A DNA stretch of 64,000 nt from Thalassolituus hydrocarboniclasticus (GTDB lineage: Bacteria > Pseudomonadota > Gammaproteobacteria > Pseudomonadales > Oceanobacteraceae): positions 307,501-371,500 of the forward strand of contig NZ_CP054475.1 in NCBI RefSeq assembly GCF_025345565.1, read 5' to 3'. A model generated the notes under the pieces. That model worked only from the letters and a program-made list of their open reading frames with translations. It was not told the DNA's origin and ran no database searches. The translations under genes and the position numbers were made by a program. This document shows positions 55,701 through 55,952 of this stretch, in pieces. The stretch's first letter is position 1. Each line of letters starts with the position of its first letter.

Positions 55701-55926
55701 CAGGATGGAAGATATTTATAGCTGGTCATACACATACCCGTCGCTTGATAATTCAGAGTTTTTTGGCTGTATGAGCTGCTCGCCTGAGCTTGTTGATGAG
55801 GAAGAATTATTGTTTAAGATTGGATCGGAGTTGTGTGGGGTTGTTACGAAGAAGATCAGACCTGCGTATGATCAGAATTTGCATCGATTCAGGCCGCCGA
55901 TTATGCCGAATCCATTACCAGTTTGA
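19789..55926 (+). CDS. Giant (12,045-residue) exported multi-domain protein: Ig/cadherin-like, beta-propeller, IPT/TIG and calcium repeats
   Basis: One intact frame of 36 kb. The ATG at 19789 has AAAGGA upstream and begins a signal peptide, MRLFPAALFFLLSSSALA; an ATG at 19762 lacks a ribosome site. Residue map (approximate): 114-3090, about twenty Ig/cadherin-like repeats with P-P-x-V starts and A-x-D-D-V-G-I cores. 3263-7770, seven supermodules of beta-propeller (LVIVD-like, e.g. GLHLIDITDKENPLLVA), Big_5-like domain and two IPT/TIG-like domains. 7771-8430, Ig repeats; 8431-8700 and 9046-9604, further propellers; 9605-10640, Ig repeats. 10648-10754, thrombospondin type 3-like Asp repeats (DFDGDGISNWDE). 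10755-12045, an unrecognised cysteine-richer C-terminus. Cysteines fall in close pairs. No transporter barrel, LPXTG, PEP-CTERM or RTX repeats are seen. Likely an extracellular fibre or adhesin; function is inferred from domain types only. Confidence 0.93.
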   Translation: MRLFPAALFFLLSSSALAGSVDVDIRLDVPLSSLESEKEFTIEVADCTQIQGIRYDGVDIPVTTALRGHGSASACRFSGLKAFFSNSATISVEIINADGSLVSFSENYQVEDSPPELELSGVSVTAGVGTQSLLLELAASDDVDISYVDLSVKGYLASQIRNAGGVLNSEGVVPFIDFRGKVFPRSDDNEELAIRLDFMRQLDVSQLSGDGILIIEGTAVDPSGNSNSFSEFRYTGGSIEDRLESITFPAASVVLTDLLDSYQLVPVGHYKFRGDVPLLGRGSGVTYSVSDPEVLGVTAAGIIYPKKEVEPRMVDVIVSHSDGPEVKIPVSLDFNKRINEISWLNDDSVPVLNGLNKRHDWPEVAVVYDDGSKRLLDSEFPLSVKIDQDLTRVVEVTSKGLFSKAAISKTAPVILSVTSNRVPGKEFSLPIAFRDAEPQVSVQGAVRVEVGELLELSAEASDDVGIKSVSFMRDGVLLSSSDHEPFRMNLSITEAMDGKEYLFSAIAEDTEGKKTESSALRVLISEKAPSYNPGHLHESPSSVMPVVEGSRYWYRAAYDLGPASSLTAESRSDIKLIKIYADDQEVAVIRYPLMEPRMKLVKGVLVKYMYELWQTELTAPEISTNETSLPIRAEYHLNNGSVFIEDTYLVRVIENSSPLVVLDKPVNNTQISANATLYISGTILDDTLYHGTDIRLFIDGDEVGKKYISIKDSDAEEFDESKPYKLPDVYKGAFEFKKTQYQYQYKVAENSVGDDIHIRLQAKDSNGVLIKTNEISVAVIADQPPGTSVVAPVPSQYITEGEKVRFEAVAQDDVALSRVELYVNGTLYETLTSEPYMTIYQAPVGIQAEQVLEFSAIAYDSDGQEGRSQTVKATLGHDDRPPVVEWVSPEINKLEGEETIAALPENSSQVLKFVGYDNIAISSLIVTGIEKTESGYILSDNPAHRETLAINKIPNSMNQYSSAVLLAIPELSENDSLGYRSFPVEAIVTDTNKNTSSAPAVIRVEKNIGAVIRNVEVLKDKLYPKETLQFTVMATDDVKVSELIYQLESSGNILFQKSYSSEDGLVQNSTVIETFEIELDELNLPNSNDLLKLIVVARDNQDQSHPATGVYSKDIAIQSDNDPPVISLYSPVQGSEIQLSANNEFHLRINDASVVERWSVSLLGKQLIEHVISEAEVNNAFNLNLYKEACEINALCSDGDIITLVVSSTDGYGNIRNTNWNYIVKQDSLPEISVRLPSSGSRYYEGELVPISLLPFDDLGIKEVGYHVYRNDNKLFSTQLAPKSGHSSVESGAYVNGTYRVLSSKQGEVRLAAYVVDSSGQETTKDISIETLPDNNAPALSVDQPSKNIIEIRPGGSFQFKGVAIDDKFIADNIWIDDSNVQNLRALVRLPSGEDYTLSWKALISSGVVENIKLPNPGSFGEIIYREQYRRDFSGKVVVGQEFSDYEGQDLELKFIITDNGDNSTESESYVLRILRDQTPPVISFSGIDSDIYHYQDVVFNVDAEDETELQTLNVYLQNNGEEKLIAGLKDVQSKEARIRGVALSYNDNFSEGMQEAPRLIARAEDASGNNAEKIFDLNFGVDPEPEFDVIKSISDGSLKASGLSVDQILVKDQQVPGRQLVNAGYFYSSLSGLADNSRPVRVSYDYSESDITIGEAVKADVKKPVYSNIYTWVSYPEHTNSTPIVIHDSQKKGMVIIGESEVGIKHFPSDPTIAGITGLDENAEISINIHSRSQCISNSVILTTVGSLGDELKKIYSDANVHSLKIDFSNTNSVLKAIEQHRSPAHALNYGSIAQLNQFSSVSTGWVNSFIHLSDSAKPDVGSRLSFGGLLSMRDASVDTIYHNLVSVTPAENKQFSLLGFAMDHLSEKRGDVPVRVLMSSVIVADTEAPDLIAETSVSKILPRQKVSIKLNGLDDGLIIEKINTELNGIAQSDKHLPYSMRDNSIVYEHPAEYKYGNFSLQINALDRSGNTYSHVYEINATDDERPAITWKQFRDSDRGIVDLSRLNYGEFWVRHGDTFKADMKILDDVGLHSFNLYRLTRSGDRVKLRAEKTYTDICDELWDKMDIVSTDVLFDQAEPTEYLAVVTDVNGKTSELKFIVHPKENIQPQVRIVAPLDGQYIVAGASKLLAVVAFTDDTEIKKESDVSFYVGGVEAPVLKSYKYTEKPPEVIKAFQEIYDNLELRYSQDVASELGRVDSQYAGTASYIFSMPEGVARVSEELEIKAVVRDKQGVINSHLIKVVAAPDEIKPEVVLWDPDFAYSPVENTDLTLQFSAFDNVKVDQLVLSTSYGVSLPDGSYKKKEYSEPIVNINNISADDAYPASAENIDTPIYKKLIHVPTIPEVLTTIDPSLLGEFNEDYRLDLWVKIEARDSNGNIRIRELSYAVRVDERPVIDFVKPAPGESAVEEDRLAVNIHGFDDVGLAYVRLTAYHGSEQAENKISELKLVGGPYQFIVDVPAYDDSDADSNRLILVAEAVDTYGDKVGDLDKHRVTERLALFIIEDERPVVAIASPESGKEYTEGQAVLVEVNATDDIGVNQVVLSVNGLVGGEQTFVDTEYPYEFIFKLPYGQAGSEVSISATVVEQVYGDKEARAVSVISPTLISIGKDSQAPLITLKAPEPDDVSYIVENRELPFEAIVTDNVEVLTVRYEFIVDGHSVSTTLSTSPPYFGRIPVKSIAEYLNSEESLPSELAATFRVTATDGAGNVSDSEAALKIKKNLPPIINNMGLLDHRGYSISHADGITKGRAVIITVTAFDEFGIDRIELYKLDSSGKPVLVSSDFAAPFQYHYEISDSVGTELKFQAKAKDIDGYWSEIGGDLSFIVTENKPPQANIIKPFNNDSAIIEGQSLEVIAEVYDDLGSDAVTHVDFYLNDILVESVYQNMSKTDGTSAGDNKYAATIILPEGIQGAVLQVVAYDREGLSGRSEPRFIKQIDDTVKPKPYILSPVDGDITTLSASVEENNLRLLVAVEDIGNPLDRHVFARLTKERFENGVWSADASEVVELINDDSRLASDEPHSEPENYYYIYSYDYASGAVLSHDDSSVFRVKIESWVKTPADQTPEVVTSYSEIGMAFRNSYFIQPNSDVSSRSEATKVFYTASDQFISESQHGPLVVAWASESPYNSESGLGNYHWQNGPMTGLYNIGQSDFTEMPGGITYAFSSNLNGSAEVFSGVISEVHSAKGIVLAAKSSGTRVGGNRPNEAPSGNTGFVDSLISEINKYSETGRIDDYSSAELLVFNHQNGDEQFGLPYLLKGRADLPHGEAYGLDASGDIALVANGDGGVIAFNIHDLSMPYRIGFVKPDGFARDVKIKGDYAYIAASYQGIVVVDLTHPDLPIVAVFDTYGIANRIDIEGDRLYVANMAGQGTVAQLNVIDIRDPQNPRHVYAYDVNHGRADYELDGIYDLKVIGGLAYLTVNYSDQEDRPAQSSVEIIDTTRNQGYEYYETRNAVTHRTPSLQDVGARGITVGYDEVFVASGQQGLKKLDLNSLTVLGHSPVHGKNNVALDIEEIHIRVSHPIDINDDYKSKISVWLGVTGLGEDVTDEFEVSVKTTGAEGDTSREIVLRRKPENLLRAGKEYHVHIESGIKPVTGGVMAQPYEFSFFSIVDSEADIPNIEGVSPNTVSTNGGEIISLTGYKFDTVNKVEIGGRDAVITATEVVDNSSGLIRLSVVAPANYAGPASIKVENSFGISDTVIGALTYIDDLRLSFINPSVVRVRQDGENDRAEIIGYGFTRNIVVKAYPEGQPDRAITDRIDNDRLVLRSSERILWTLPDFADSFRGFVTVEISDGARKSVLPKAVFYGALVSDARIRTREPEMPALQPALLPFGNIAALESDADLGLLYVLGTTGIPSTKSISSEQELNQKARPSWLALVHYERDDLENAAPMHGLGYYNMPADLMPTAMKKHGNYLYVTAKGGNFPGFDTRYEGRDWLLVYEAVTALPGSGDGIDQAEGLNRSFINAIPLPSQKGLRDYSLAAKDNLLVIGDTATGVYLYSLINPVRPGLISVIDKVQSERGTLPFGPSRLYIAGNELFAKIPQGNEGFGWATFDLSKASTPQLDLLKVSGNMAPSVAGNLHLADDFRVFERTGTEQWQLRGQQEDFGDVIYQPGTIAIAGKSTLAAKINRRKCGKGVSVKYLSLVDYSDAANPYLLDTMVLPADGVDPGQDISDVLPDVGLDGVSFPLGCGLAQYRPFVFTDDGIVVTAVNNQQPQGILELIDTHIQDMVYSWPYDGMQGVATDVRIALNWTLPLGNTSELTDYLQLVRMNGEEQGEPVSVQLQINPENSRQLWLIPEVPLADNQQYEVRIQGVKASRRTLGLADLNISFTTAAYQGAGIEWLGSNKTFISTQGDEVEITLANAHNPEFHFAGKLSSVLASEALSDTQQRYRVAVPPGQIGPVGLEIIDADGRRWQALGKFVYVEPLHLQSITPDAGTLEGSQSVVIYADGLPPDVADIQVYFGNQLAPVDSYTLIAYDQLQLNTPPWHLGTVDVRVVLADGQEDVLEQAYTYQQPIQSEIRTGAVTAMAIDPTATYMMVASGPVLKIINIDPSKWTASNIEYDKDGNPVTHDPLNPDDLRRPIDLDDKPGDDRVVFNWSVPTGHHILGVQGFFERGNDLIYMTVARPTGEWADTEFSESKLLVLAVNDDFSGATLVRELPLPGEMARGLLVENNQVVTAMGHEGLGLVDAYLPYKAYLMDWSALSGTLPALDVRRVNRTFNGEPVYALAAGDWEYPAQKLVSEEASGAGGFHLVSRNAEGLKEIAVLDIPASRIRISGDIAYLAAGDRGVIVIDLSDVTKPKVITRMSDIGHIYDIDLSGHMLYASAGKKGIYAIDITDPSALVLVSQMDAFNDLSSQHVVALSASVVSGGLNHTYGAIQVIPDSELKLFRIDPQNHILDYDADGKVRIIMRFSKAIDQYIPNQAAFKVQNADGSPIAFELDINGNQAELSLTDIGSLKTGDEIFVHVDAGLASVKPLTDTNVIRLYQLKRAQQASFRFRGRVSAKLWIDSVLPRRQLAGLPLHVTMSVHGLPLDPARVRAWVGGHPVTLDRLESNDEQERVGILYGRVPALNIPGYYDVTVEINRYGLWEQTRLLGAIAIDAPLTLDSIVPQWGPLPGGTRIEVSGSGFEPGNTVMDGLSMLVGSAPVTNIDVISSRRLIAYTPRGVTGRQPVRMSNRYQELAQLDEAHGFGYGLRQLGKAGAALVHPSQVVVDQDTGVAITTAGSFVHAFGPYDPPEGERWQLQYKSFGGALYPDALRAATFDVQGEEHILQVGGVGNLPLGEDGQERLARDILRIKLSAGSALTDEDKELYNKVRHEYIATNLDSLSLQATREYEQGVWRKRLYVANGTAGISRLNLDEQNGLQITNEIGGNQGYSLITDLLKQGNSLYAAETSAQSNLKPNGPCFAKGLLDIETMKNIRVINYLQGEDPVELSRLPIKAGVSVYQHGEWIYGGGIYGAYPLQKTHKFCAFWKTIGANTPIAGTGNLGDYEPAKTVNALNLFDSVLSRTIAFDSAVTDLTYHNNHLIAALGTQGVELVDMGNNERLRISISEELQQNPADIFRTEMVGNMLFMSGRGGSVVVADLNDPEHPKIISAGNIEFAEGIDIFRNRLVVAAGGSGLLNMELPGALVTGTSLDQDGGISMNPDESLVVSFNEAISVDSFLHAGAYELLKHSAASSEKVAVAAIWVALNGRDGSASEFELQFDRQPGEYTLSINDLENIRGTGLWAPHIEHFRVLEHSARIPEIRYLQNNQILADDVSTAIEIKGSHFSDGELKAQIDNYNVPVTVLDDETALIPAGSLQMLDLDYGEHHLKLSNHERSALYMGAVMYTAAPAYTEFQLNVNSGDITGGHHITVSASKPVFQPGSRARFVSRLTGQVIETTISENDYELINLDDDVIHLNQMRFRAPGVVYPGIYDVYAVMPAGAATREVLLGQFSYSRGLGHQWNLPNYPPMQVGGAELQEQNLLIGVKDGVDATATNRFLMKYGFEFYDVTIPDRPVRLSQVRLSAPVYGVTMADNQAYLAGDTAGLHLIDITDKENPLLVATEAFSGLKVMDVAIRRSQQVLAVAITDPLGGGFIRFMDLLDEDRLTPVGYQTLTFADADNDPHVLQGQPIDISWNEGKLYVLHRADRKLLLTVISNLGDGAPVWVTNELEEVSGNRELHEYSILVESGLVYLGAPDAQYIYELDAQDKASINYWQQRDAGGELFAQEGRILTSTEEGFVVVRPHRLAVRSVTPLADSSVSVGSEIRIQFNSLLDTSAESIGAAISLVAQDGSVIPPEQYRLEAINTVRGAQVSVHLEQMLPEGEFRLRVSDILKDLDGLGMIRPIEHPLYFSAAHAPDIKSVQRWVNGAPAGHYFHADGSEVARVQGQYFASGMSVYVGDTLLDDASVRVLSATELELDIPDLFKGELAISVNLRVQNEHGEGILMGAVVVMPRGRLEAFYPLIGPPQGGNRIDLYGTGFNRFMNVYFGENQAGNLRLISANHAQVIAPSNSFGYQAVRIENPYFSGEQSQAPEEYFYAGQPVGKLDMPTDAPSPVAALAYQNQLLYAVTGGEFTPRNREGKELPTRYGKKARLMIINTSDPVAPQLVTNQIADQVLNYHFEGSSKDGAFVDVEVSGDRLVAAAENRFFIFDTTLATDPFLLKDIATPGAIRDVLIHQGQIYIAHALGIDIYREQDDDFERIAHISTTDIGGSPYRLSSNGHKLWVVQTIARRVVSLDMRTSDYKLIDVIETVNNDGRRIRPYDFIDAGKEYLVATGPLGSIQVYVDDLAYGGQLAGEARLEYLIANGDMSADRITLKGQTLYVAAQEGDVQLFNISDWLHGDFSRQPVLDYYYSVLGNTTSLIVQPAALYAGTAYGLVNSDQPYENPYETTPGLGISGQVATIENDLFVIVDQHPGVSKALLKNETLSLTFNRVVSELTVNNNNIRLYKSGAPIALSFSQTVTNGLTKVSIIPDFAFEDGVQYELRVSEDVLDIYGQPLHGRYRTDFIYRDYTRPELTKVSSQYISWQGGQTLDLFGSGFYPGMTVQIGDVIIDPSMIEWISDTHIRITLPPLPDAQNQNALYAISIGDGQSSETYTGRLNVVADPSISLAGRYRESDVSVESSTQIFGYNEKHRLAIQGQGYGPFTSVSVNGKPARNVELLRDDILAFDQPDNTLGTLHIVVANEGIGSAENNQLRVELEPERSGVTVNDYTRDGDLLAISRGAYPSTVQLLTTDESDIPSFLSSLSMPQSDRVEQIRLSGNFLYILMNKSGSVFVYDISNVYAPELINEISNPQQFGFKGIAATSRQLIAWDQQAVYFAHATGSEWDSQPISGTVVDVAVSDREVHILTATQLISLPLSRNAGSRTLAHAAIHPQQLVMHHGLAAVVDGTRLHWLDTDRQQQAGLTSIPANALVSLNGEILVVMNTSAHIQMVYDINFDDAHQVALQEITRYQLQGTGNRNLNYRAGLAEWIRSGELYHTRIPVLTAAPENLSVIRSSSANIYLPLSMLHPNWARADISLKSSDGSMADGISRPVDHHLLLETYAGELQPASTYYLQLTDQLRQYVDGLELLHDRQYQFMTPLAFDIGEPEVGALSPDTVTLGGTHQLKLSGAAFDQVQSLKIGEADIDLTDAERSSAYIRFSFSAQSLGIKPLHLHTAAEIFSTPAALNIVQPLVISAVVSDLPDPTTVSDTGGDTIRMTLAGNSAGLDVYWIPAEDGFELEDTYRVQHKASGNELSFLVPVRSKDKAYKVGREYHVVIVREQTTEQIESSVLRVVDNTPPKLELVNQYYYEQPLTLEADEPMQLPAYRVSRTLYANGQIVTDDVTERFELKMLNNGRIIQLGNRSTAFTDHNSVYRLELFGLADIYGNLPVESYSIDDQGSFVAETRTLDREAPTNIRLLNAANDEEITSSVALTRSKVHCLRFVAEDNLQPEDQLRIKYRISNDAGLSFGPELGQNSRNEYCSAGAFPVVVALAQQDLTLAATVSDGAMLAHRTIQVPLKDPQINLAGFSTTPDVIEEVSDSQLKFTVAGDIELIDLQAVRIDLFERGRWKPVVTQAVSNGVSVDVYADIFQPKLADMLLDYQGEQQASIPVRVRVPFGIDGSKEFSASYTLHKDITPPDIRIVSPQHGGYVPWDLPLDVLIRSFDRYGVERVEASVNDGAWESLQQPNRLSFTPTHDAYPDDIRIRVRATDPNGNQSVEASVANGREILLTPYDAELGEPAIRLLAPANGVSIKERTVLNALIEMQNLEEATVQFWIGGEEGHPDNPADRILSQPDKATVRATVDFAIPSVNGASAAVIRVLSNGQVRAQAYINIEDDEVLGAVPLLITEPDNQLLSGTELLFAATAEPEISDQADNSFIRLTGEKNGDSDVPFGEENALHDVQLSAGNASAELSLSAHLYDLSGNHASVGKTLNVLPYLQSGSQTLLSLQAGTERFVDAKNSLSLGFVSALNQVYGGFLLQVENAEVYRSAEGTVRSIQVDGDRVAVAYEISGANRVRLLEWRDNIPTVITDVALHGDLAGMNGDLLFAQAGNTILAWQLTGTTITDLPGVTPGEIISTVYDAGHLWVLTDNALVDIQPTVIDGLIGLYEAQRFNSERYQSFAVVNKRFALNAGQRIDFYQLTDEGLVSDGEYSVAEPVQALVPDDNIWWLQLNNGTWHAVRSAEQIGLLSEVQRLIIGSHRFAYFNGTDLVVREKVIGDSVTPAFSVENAKTGYHISSDQPLTVVARDTSGQQRILHEIDRYNWLLPYHAAMSSIVVSYVGMSGSGEESLLLNEPVFTDQVLVSPAGQTLAEQGNVPLLVTPDSEPVVISNTDDTEVAPLAGLGWQWWQPMSSSLSHTFNASGTAKTYDWIGTANQSEGRIDILSPENNAAYRETDWLRVRFDCVGMPAVRYSRVILEDFNGQAISAVNVGGCDGDVNLQLPALDLAENYYVKVQAYYGDELYFTQSKVALKAVPLVKSISAALSVPQFQLAGSALELERGNTESINTGLILVEDIQGNILASAENFLRVDIPDDAQEVVVRSYVDDGKGNSDTAVYRVVILAPFKLQPQADVASFSDGVARVGDTVFARGRTVQNEAGEMLLETSQNIIAVEALGRRLVVLTEEGISIFDGDLNYQQVAHHPMVGLNGIALNGRYLWTWGQGQMARFTIFGNALHAESGWSLSDTLTSSVVAGDHLLYLQQQALWLDDKKLKEFNASPLWLVRHHDNYWIQFESGELQRFTLQSDELSEFTSAGIFPVSEQAISVAGSLALVADADQLVILADDLLPEVQSLGYVDLQGISRQQLLLSNGYLYAANGKRWRIGVDADARPSFMDRYKPGGRVSAMDWWMGELYVAADHYGAYRMAYDHGEWHSRHLSSPYAERVAALGHTDHGMWVAKKDLDVVVHLTDPAATQKTRIRGFEPAYMAVSQPYVAVADGGTLHIVSDDDPDSGEVVLALPGNAKVAALTWREDALWVATDNGQLLEYYFPEWPIHPYDVRWYQHDIGLTEPVRQIAAESGRIWLRQESGLQYYTPDNGEVHGYSLPDAKHVSQIALAGGLLWVAYETELTAELRAVQLDNLQLEGDFSYETEITALAASSPYLAVGFVDGTVTIEHVSTGIQRASADVVRPGRRNTFAYGEFLDFELSDNTSIAASDISLNENLSYSLPAFGNYSDIVPGWLLNGQSINIRARVQDHYGRIYEGSVTRADLQSRDLPGNDMTVSLDFPGISYYPAPLQIEAVLHEASQPVQLVEYYMASAEAGPYELIAKHYGPEFIIRRNFGIEKDGYWLKARAVDIYGNFAESAARQIQRQTDVQSPQLNIVLTGEPVVDIDTVISDENFSVISTAADNESGVQSILLYRESELKAAIFDDTILSVNDVANSAGASLNYRVVASDYAGNQSEEMRALTVIENTPPEITSLTINNISLSLPDTQGIQIIEGDTLSLTGSVRDDVWLEAASIRWLDAEQTLSLQGKQSALNLQLQDERTVRQQGDESHTLSLRVADRTGRTQEYPVPVLLKKDQQPDISKLIVELPQAAIYGEKASIRLSGIATVDDAGRQQLSCNVLNTSGQVILEFTCMDGTVRVPVAAEDRNLSQFRFLLQVVDRFGQQDISSIYELPVTSRPNQVRFTVNADVNPAFITPDESPLYQVVLEDDAARGVAAQNITWYIARRNDANNQTYLGRTATSSAGYAEWALNSSLTTGDYVLSAYADSRFGLQPAQSVIHVEAGQLTGVIAEYSQNVVAGGEIQLTLKPSDKAGNIPVNTAAQDIQIRLDSGFHFALDSAGDITTAADGVEVLSFTLEQQPLNLTVSAAETAGNYQFSVDTALTVYYRNGTALTESNQLPVNVRPALADEARIVFVRDQFQLNPGSVKGEIETGDQLSYEVRLFDRFGNQTQDRGLYYRIMEDSHLLLSNYIWYGVSSFSLLFSDAGTHQLSLIFEDEAYRYLNTSFDVQVEQKGPGLLNITWQPGVSALRPQLIFEFDEAVELPSGRAAGDLFILRSTGIENVLAESVEKEGTTLRVTPAQNMVISRTYQLKHEDLNVQSVATGKAFRPAQVGSSSWIDTPDIYIAASKTYQIEDDALELQALTASNYYDIKDARVMLSGLTDEIPADFNGPERRWVMPWMLTDSFTDGEIRILSASASSYAYSNPAFGNTLPIRMLTRDGDFDGDGISNWDEHSRTEFDPTLADTNGNGISDGDEDVDQDGLTNAEEFIFGTDYDNDDTDNDGLSDSLERQLGTIAVGESGFDSDNDGIPDYVEYVSLSDPNNPDDHAIDPFFIDKLEFIQTSRDFTAGDIGTTYQPEIRAHFADENLSVWLDISGMAGLYTLNSSDLAVVSIPAGTQQVEIAGSGTTVVRAYLTELPQVDAQQLIHVQGGAALPAPQLRLIDAGYDAALYRNTDRNIVLMEIETLADVQVMSVRVNGQPVGFDTSAGKDTSFCQAVYDQRGNLTGEDSLLGCDMGLINIFDWPEAVPQDSLAEQSSAQFDGIEPQQNDLRFALYVKRELTDAPELVPVEMTVRDINGTEHTLAVSIPVRTARDQSVTIHEADTLISTWLLRVMNDTPSSVFLTVQNAEGGSVSLEEGPGEISTFADDSVVSYEFSTISPVYDGLTLTYRISGVTELTDIPYFYLANASGSQNIDQLRLGSVQNQEISGEDLLITLHFDGDLAAESGYRLIISAQQLGRNALEYPMSMDAEKAFIAQLESSSSSLFPVVKPLSFELKSERWAVYEAYLLNRGVLDNNLNTFAQPWTLPAAGNMLFSDDPQWLHFTKVLGKYISANAEDVKANGVRLVLSNARGEEVSTITLRDSQLLQWLKLMPSVSNPLLLSELSHIDLYRSRGIKTTAGSDIQWWTGLRLPMSWFGSSAEHSFSLNCTGCYYGSPGFAQPVNSNMFYSPDLLHIGPQLFAGSGGSLTPLSALSLKFSNSYKLGGAESLMITSNYSEQSKLTALWQDFDRFVSDATTPEWSTLPPTLSAGIDINTRPDSSIQSLNRPVLALGSNRLVNLRLKLELDKSISINGTPIGGRGYIVMFEDHLKAGCYSGASYLDGFSIYGGDGGGSCEGAFGFYTSVDQTVVDIPVYLSGLLPPGAYQDQVILMDLSSGAIIRENVSFDVVAPGNIEALPESVQSFDAFKVYDYDPEILITDYSALFGVSGFEYTSLLITPPAGAEWRICEMTEEWELIEFPLTTDCDLILYKPSNQEPQFRSGGNGDSRPRYLLLNAALEYVRNGGKLQVMMQFENDDKIYSGDIGVDVSEPYFNVYVDAVDPENKVLRYHVGDRIEDAFGLRYSFNAPAAIVLMVDGEPAPLASLGNDMRVIYNSTEREGVSFIKDRDSLVAFEDKYLGSVFAFYGTTRAYSSSAGWPDDDPETPLPEDWIFGFFPESAEGWNHQGSDGDTWNSLSIYLNETLDGKTGFLRVFVNGSFYDTESFTFEVLPVTQEYCEDSIKIEALTLPYWSPEHENFYSAFSISSPYFLDSVSIGKEGVETMIRMEDIYSWSYTYPSLDNSEFFGCMSCSPELVDEEELLFKIGSELCGVVTKKIRPAYDQNLHRFRPPIMPNPLPV
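20125..29060 (+). repeat. Tract of about twenty Ig/cadherin-like protein repeats in the giant gene
   Basis: Protein-level repeats of roughly 100-130 residues, each opening with a form of DxxPPxVxxxxPxxG and carrying a DDxxIxxVxxxxxG core. Examples start near 22135, 22425, 23149, 23467, 23791, 24217, 26107, 26533, 26959, 27298, 27625, 27952 and 28276. They are strongly diverged at DNA level, with no long identical stretches, which points to old duplication. Two longer segments, about 24535-25440 and 29040-29570, break the pattern. Confidence 0.8.
29575..43100 (+). repeat. Seven-fold supermodule: beta-propeller, Big_5-like Ig, TIG-like, TIG-like
   Basis: Copies begin near 29575, 31220, 33340, 35380, 37620, 39385 and 41380, each 1.6-2.2 kb. 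Big_5-like pieces: VSHPID, LNWTLPL, MRFSKAID, VSFNEAIS, IQFNSLLD, LTFNRVVS, YLPLSMLH. First TIG-like openings: SPNTVSTNGGEIISLTGYKF, WIDSVLPRRQLAGLPLHV, SSQYISWQGGQTLDLFGSGF, LSPDTVTLGGTHQLKLSG. Second TIG-like openings: ITPDAGTLEGSQSVVIYADG, IVPQWGPLPGGTRIEVSGSG, FYPLIGPPQGGNRIDLYGTG. Order is the same in all seven; boundaries are approximate. Confidence 0.78.
51728..52045 (+). other. Thrombospondin type 3-like calcium-binding segment within the giant gene
   Basis: Encodes about 105 residues of Asp/Asn-rich repeats: DFDGDGISNWDE, DTNGNGISDGDEDVDQDGLT, DNDDTDNDGLSD and DSDNDGIPDYVEY. These are typical D-x-D-x-D-G calcium loops found in secreted bacterial proteins, often at the border between a repeat stalk and a terminal domain. 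The same kind of segment occurs in the 1,194-residue protein downstream. Confidence 0.9.
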
Positions 55927-55952
55927 ATTTAATTTATTGATAAGGATTGAAT

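Noticed and set aside
19789-55926. RTX/BapA-type adhesin exported by a type I system
   Set aside because: There is an N-terminal Sec signal, no GGxGxDxUx nonapeptide repeats at the C-terminus, and no ABC exporter, membrane-fusion or TolC-like gene nearby.
19789-55926. Autotransporter or two-partner secretion exoprotein
   Set aside because: No C-terminal barrel ending in an aromatic residue, no filamentous haemagglutinin-type N-domain and no TpsB-type gene in the window.
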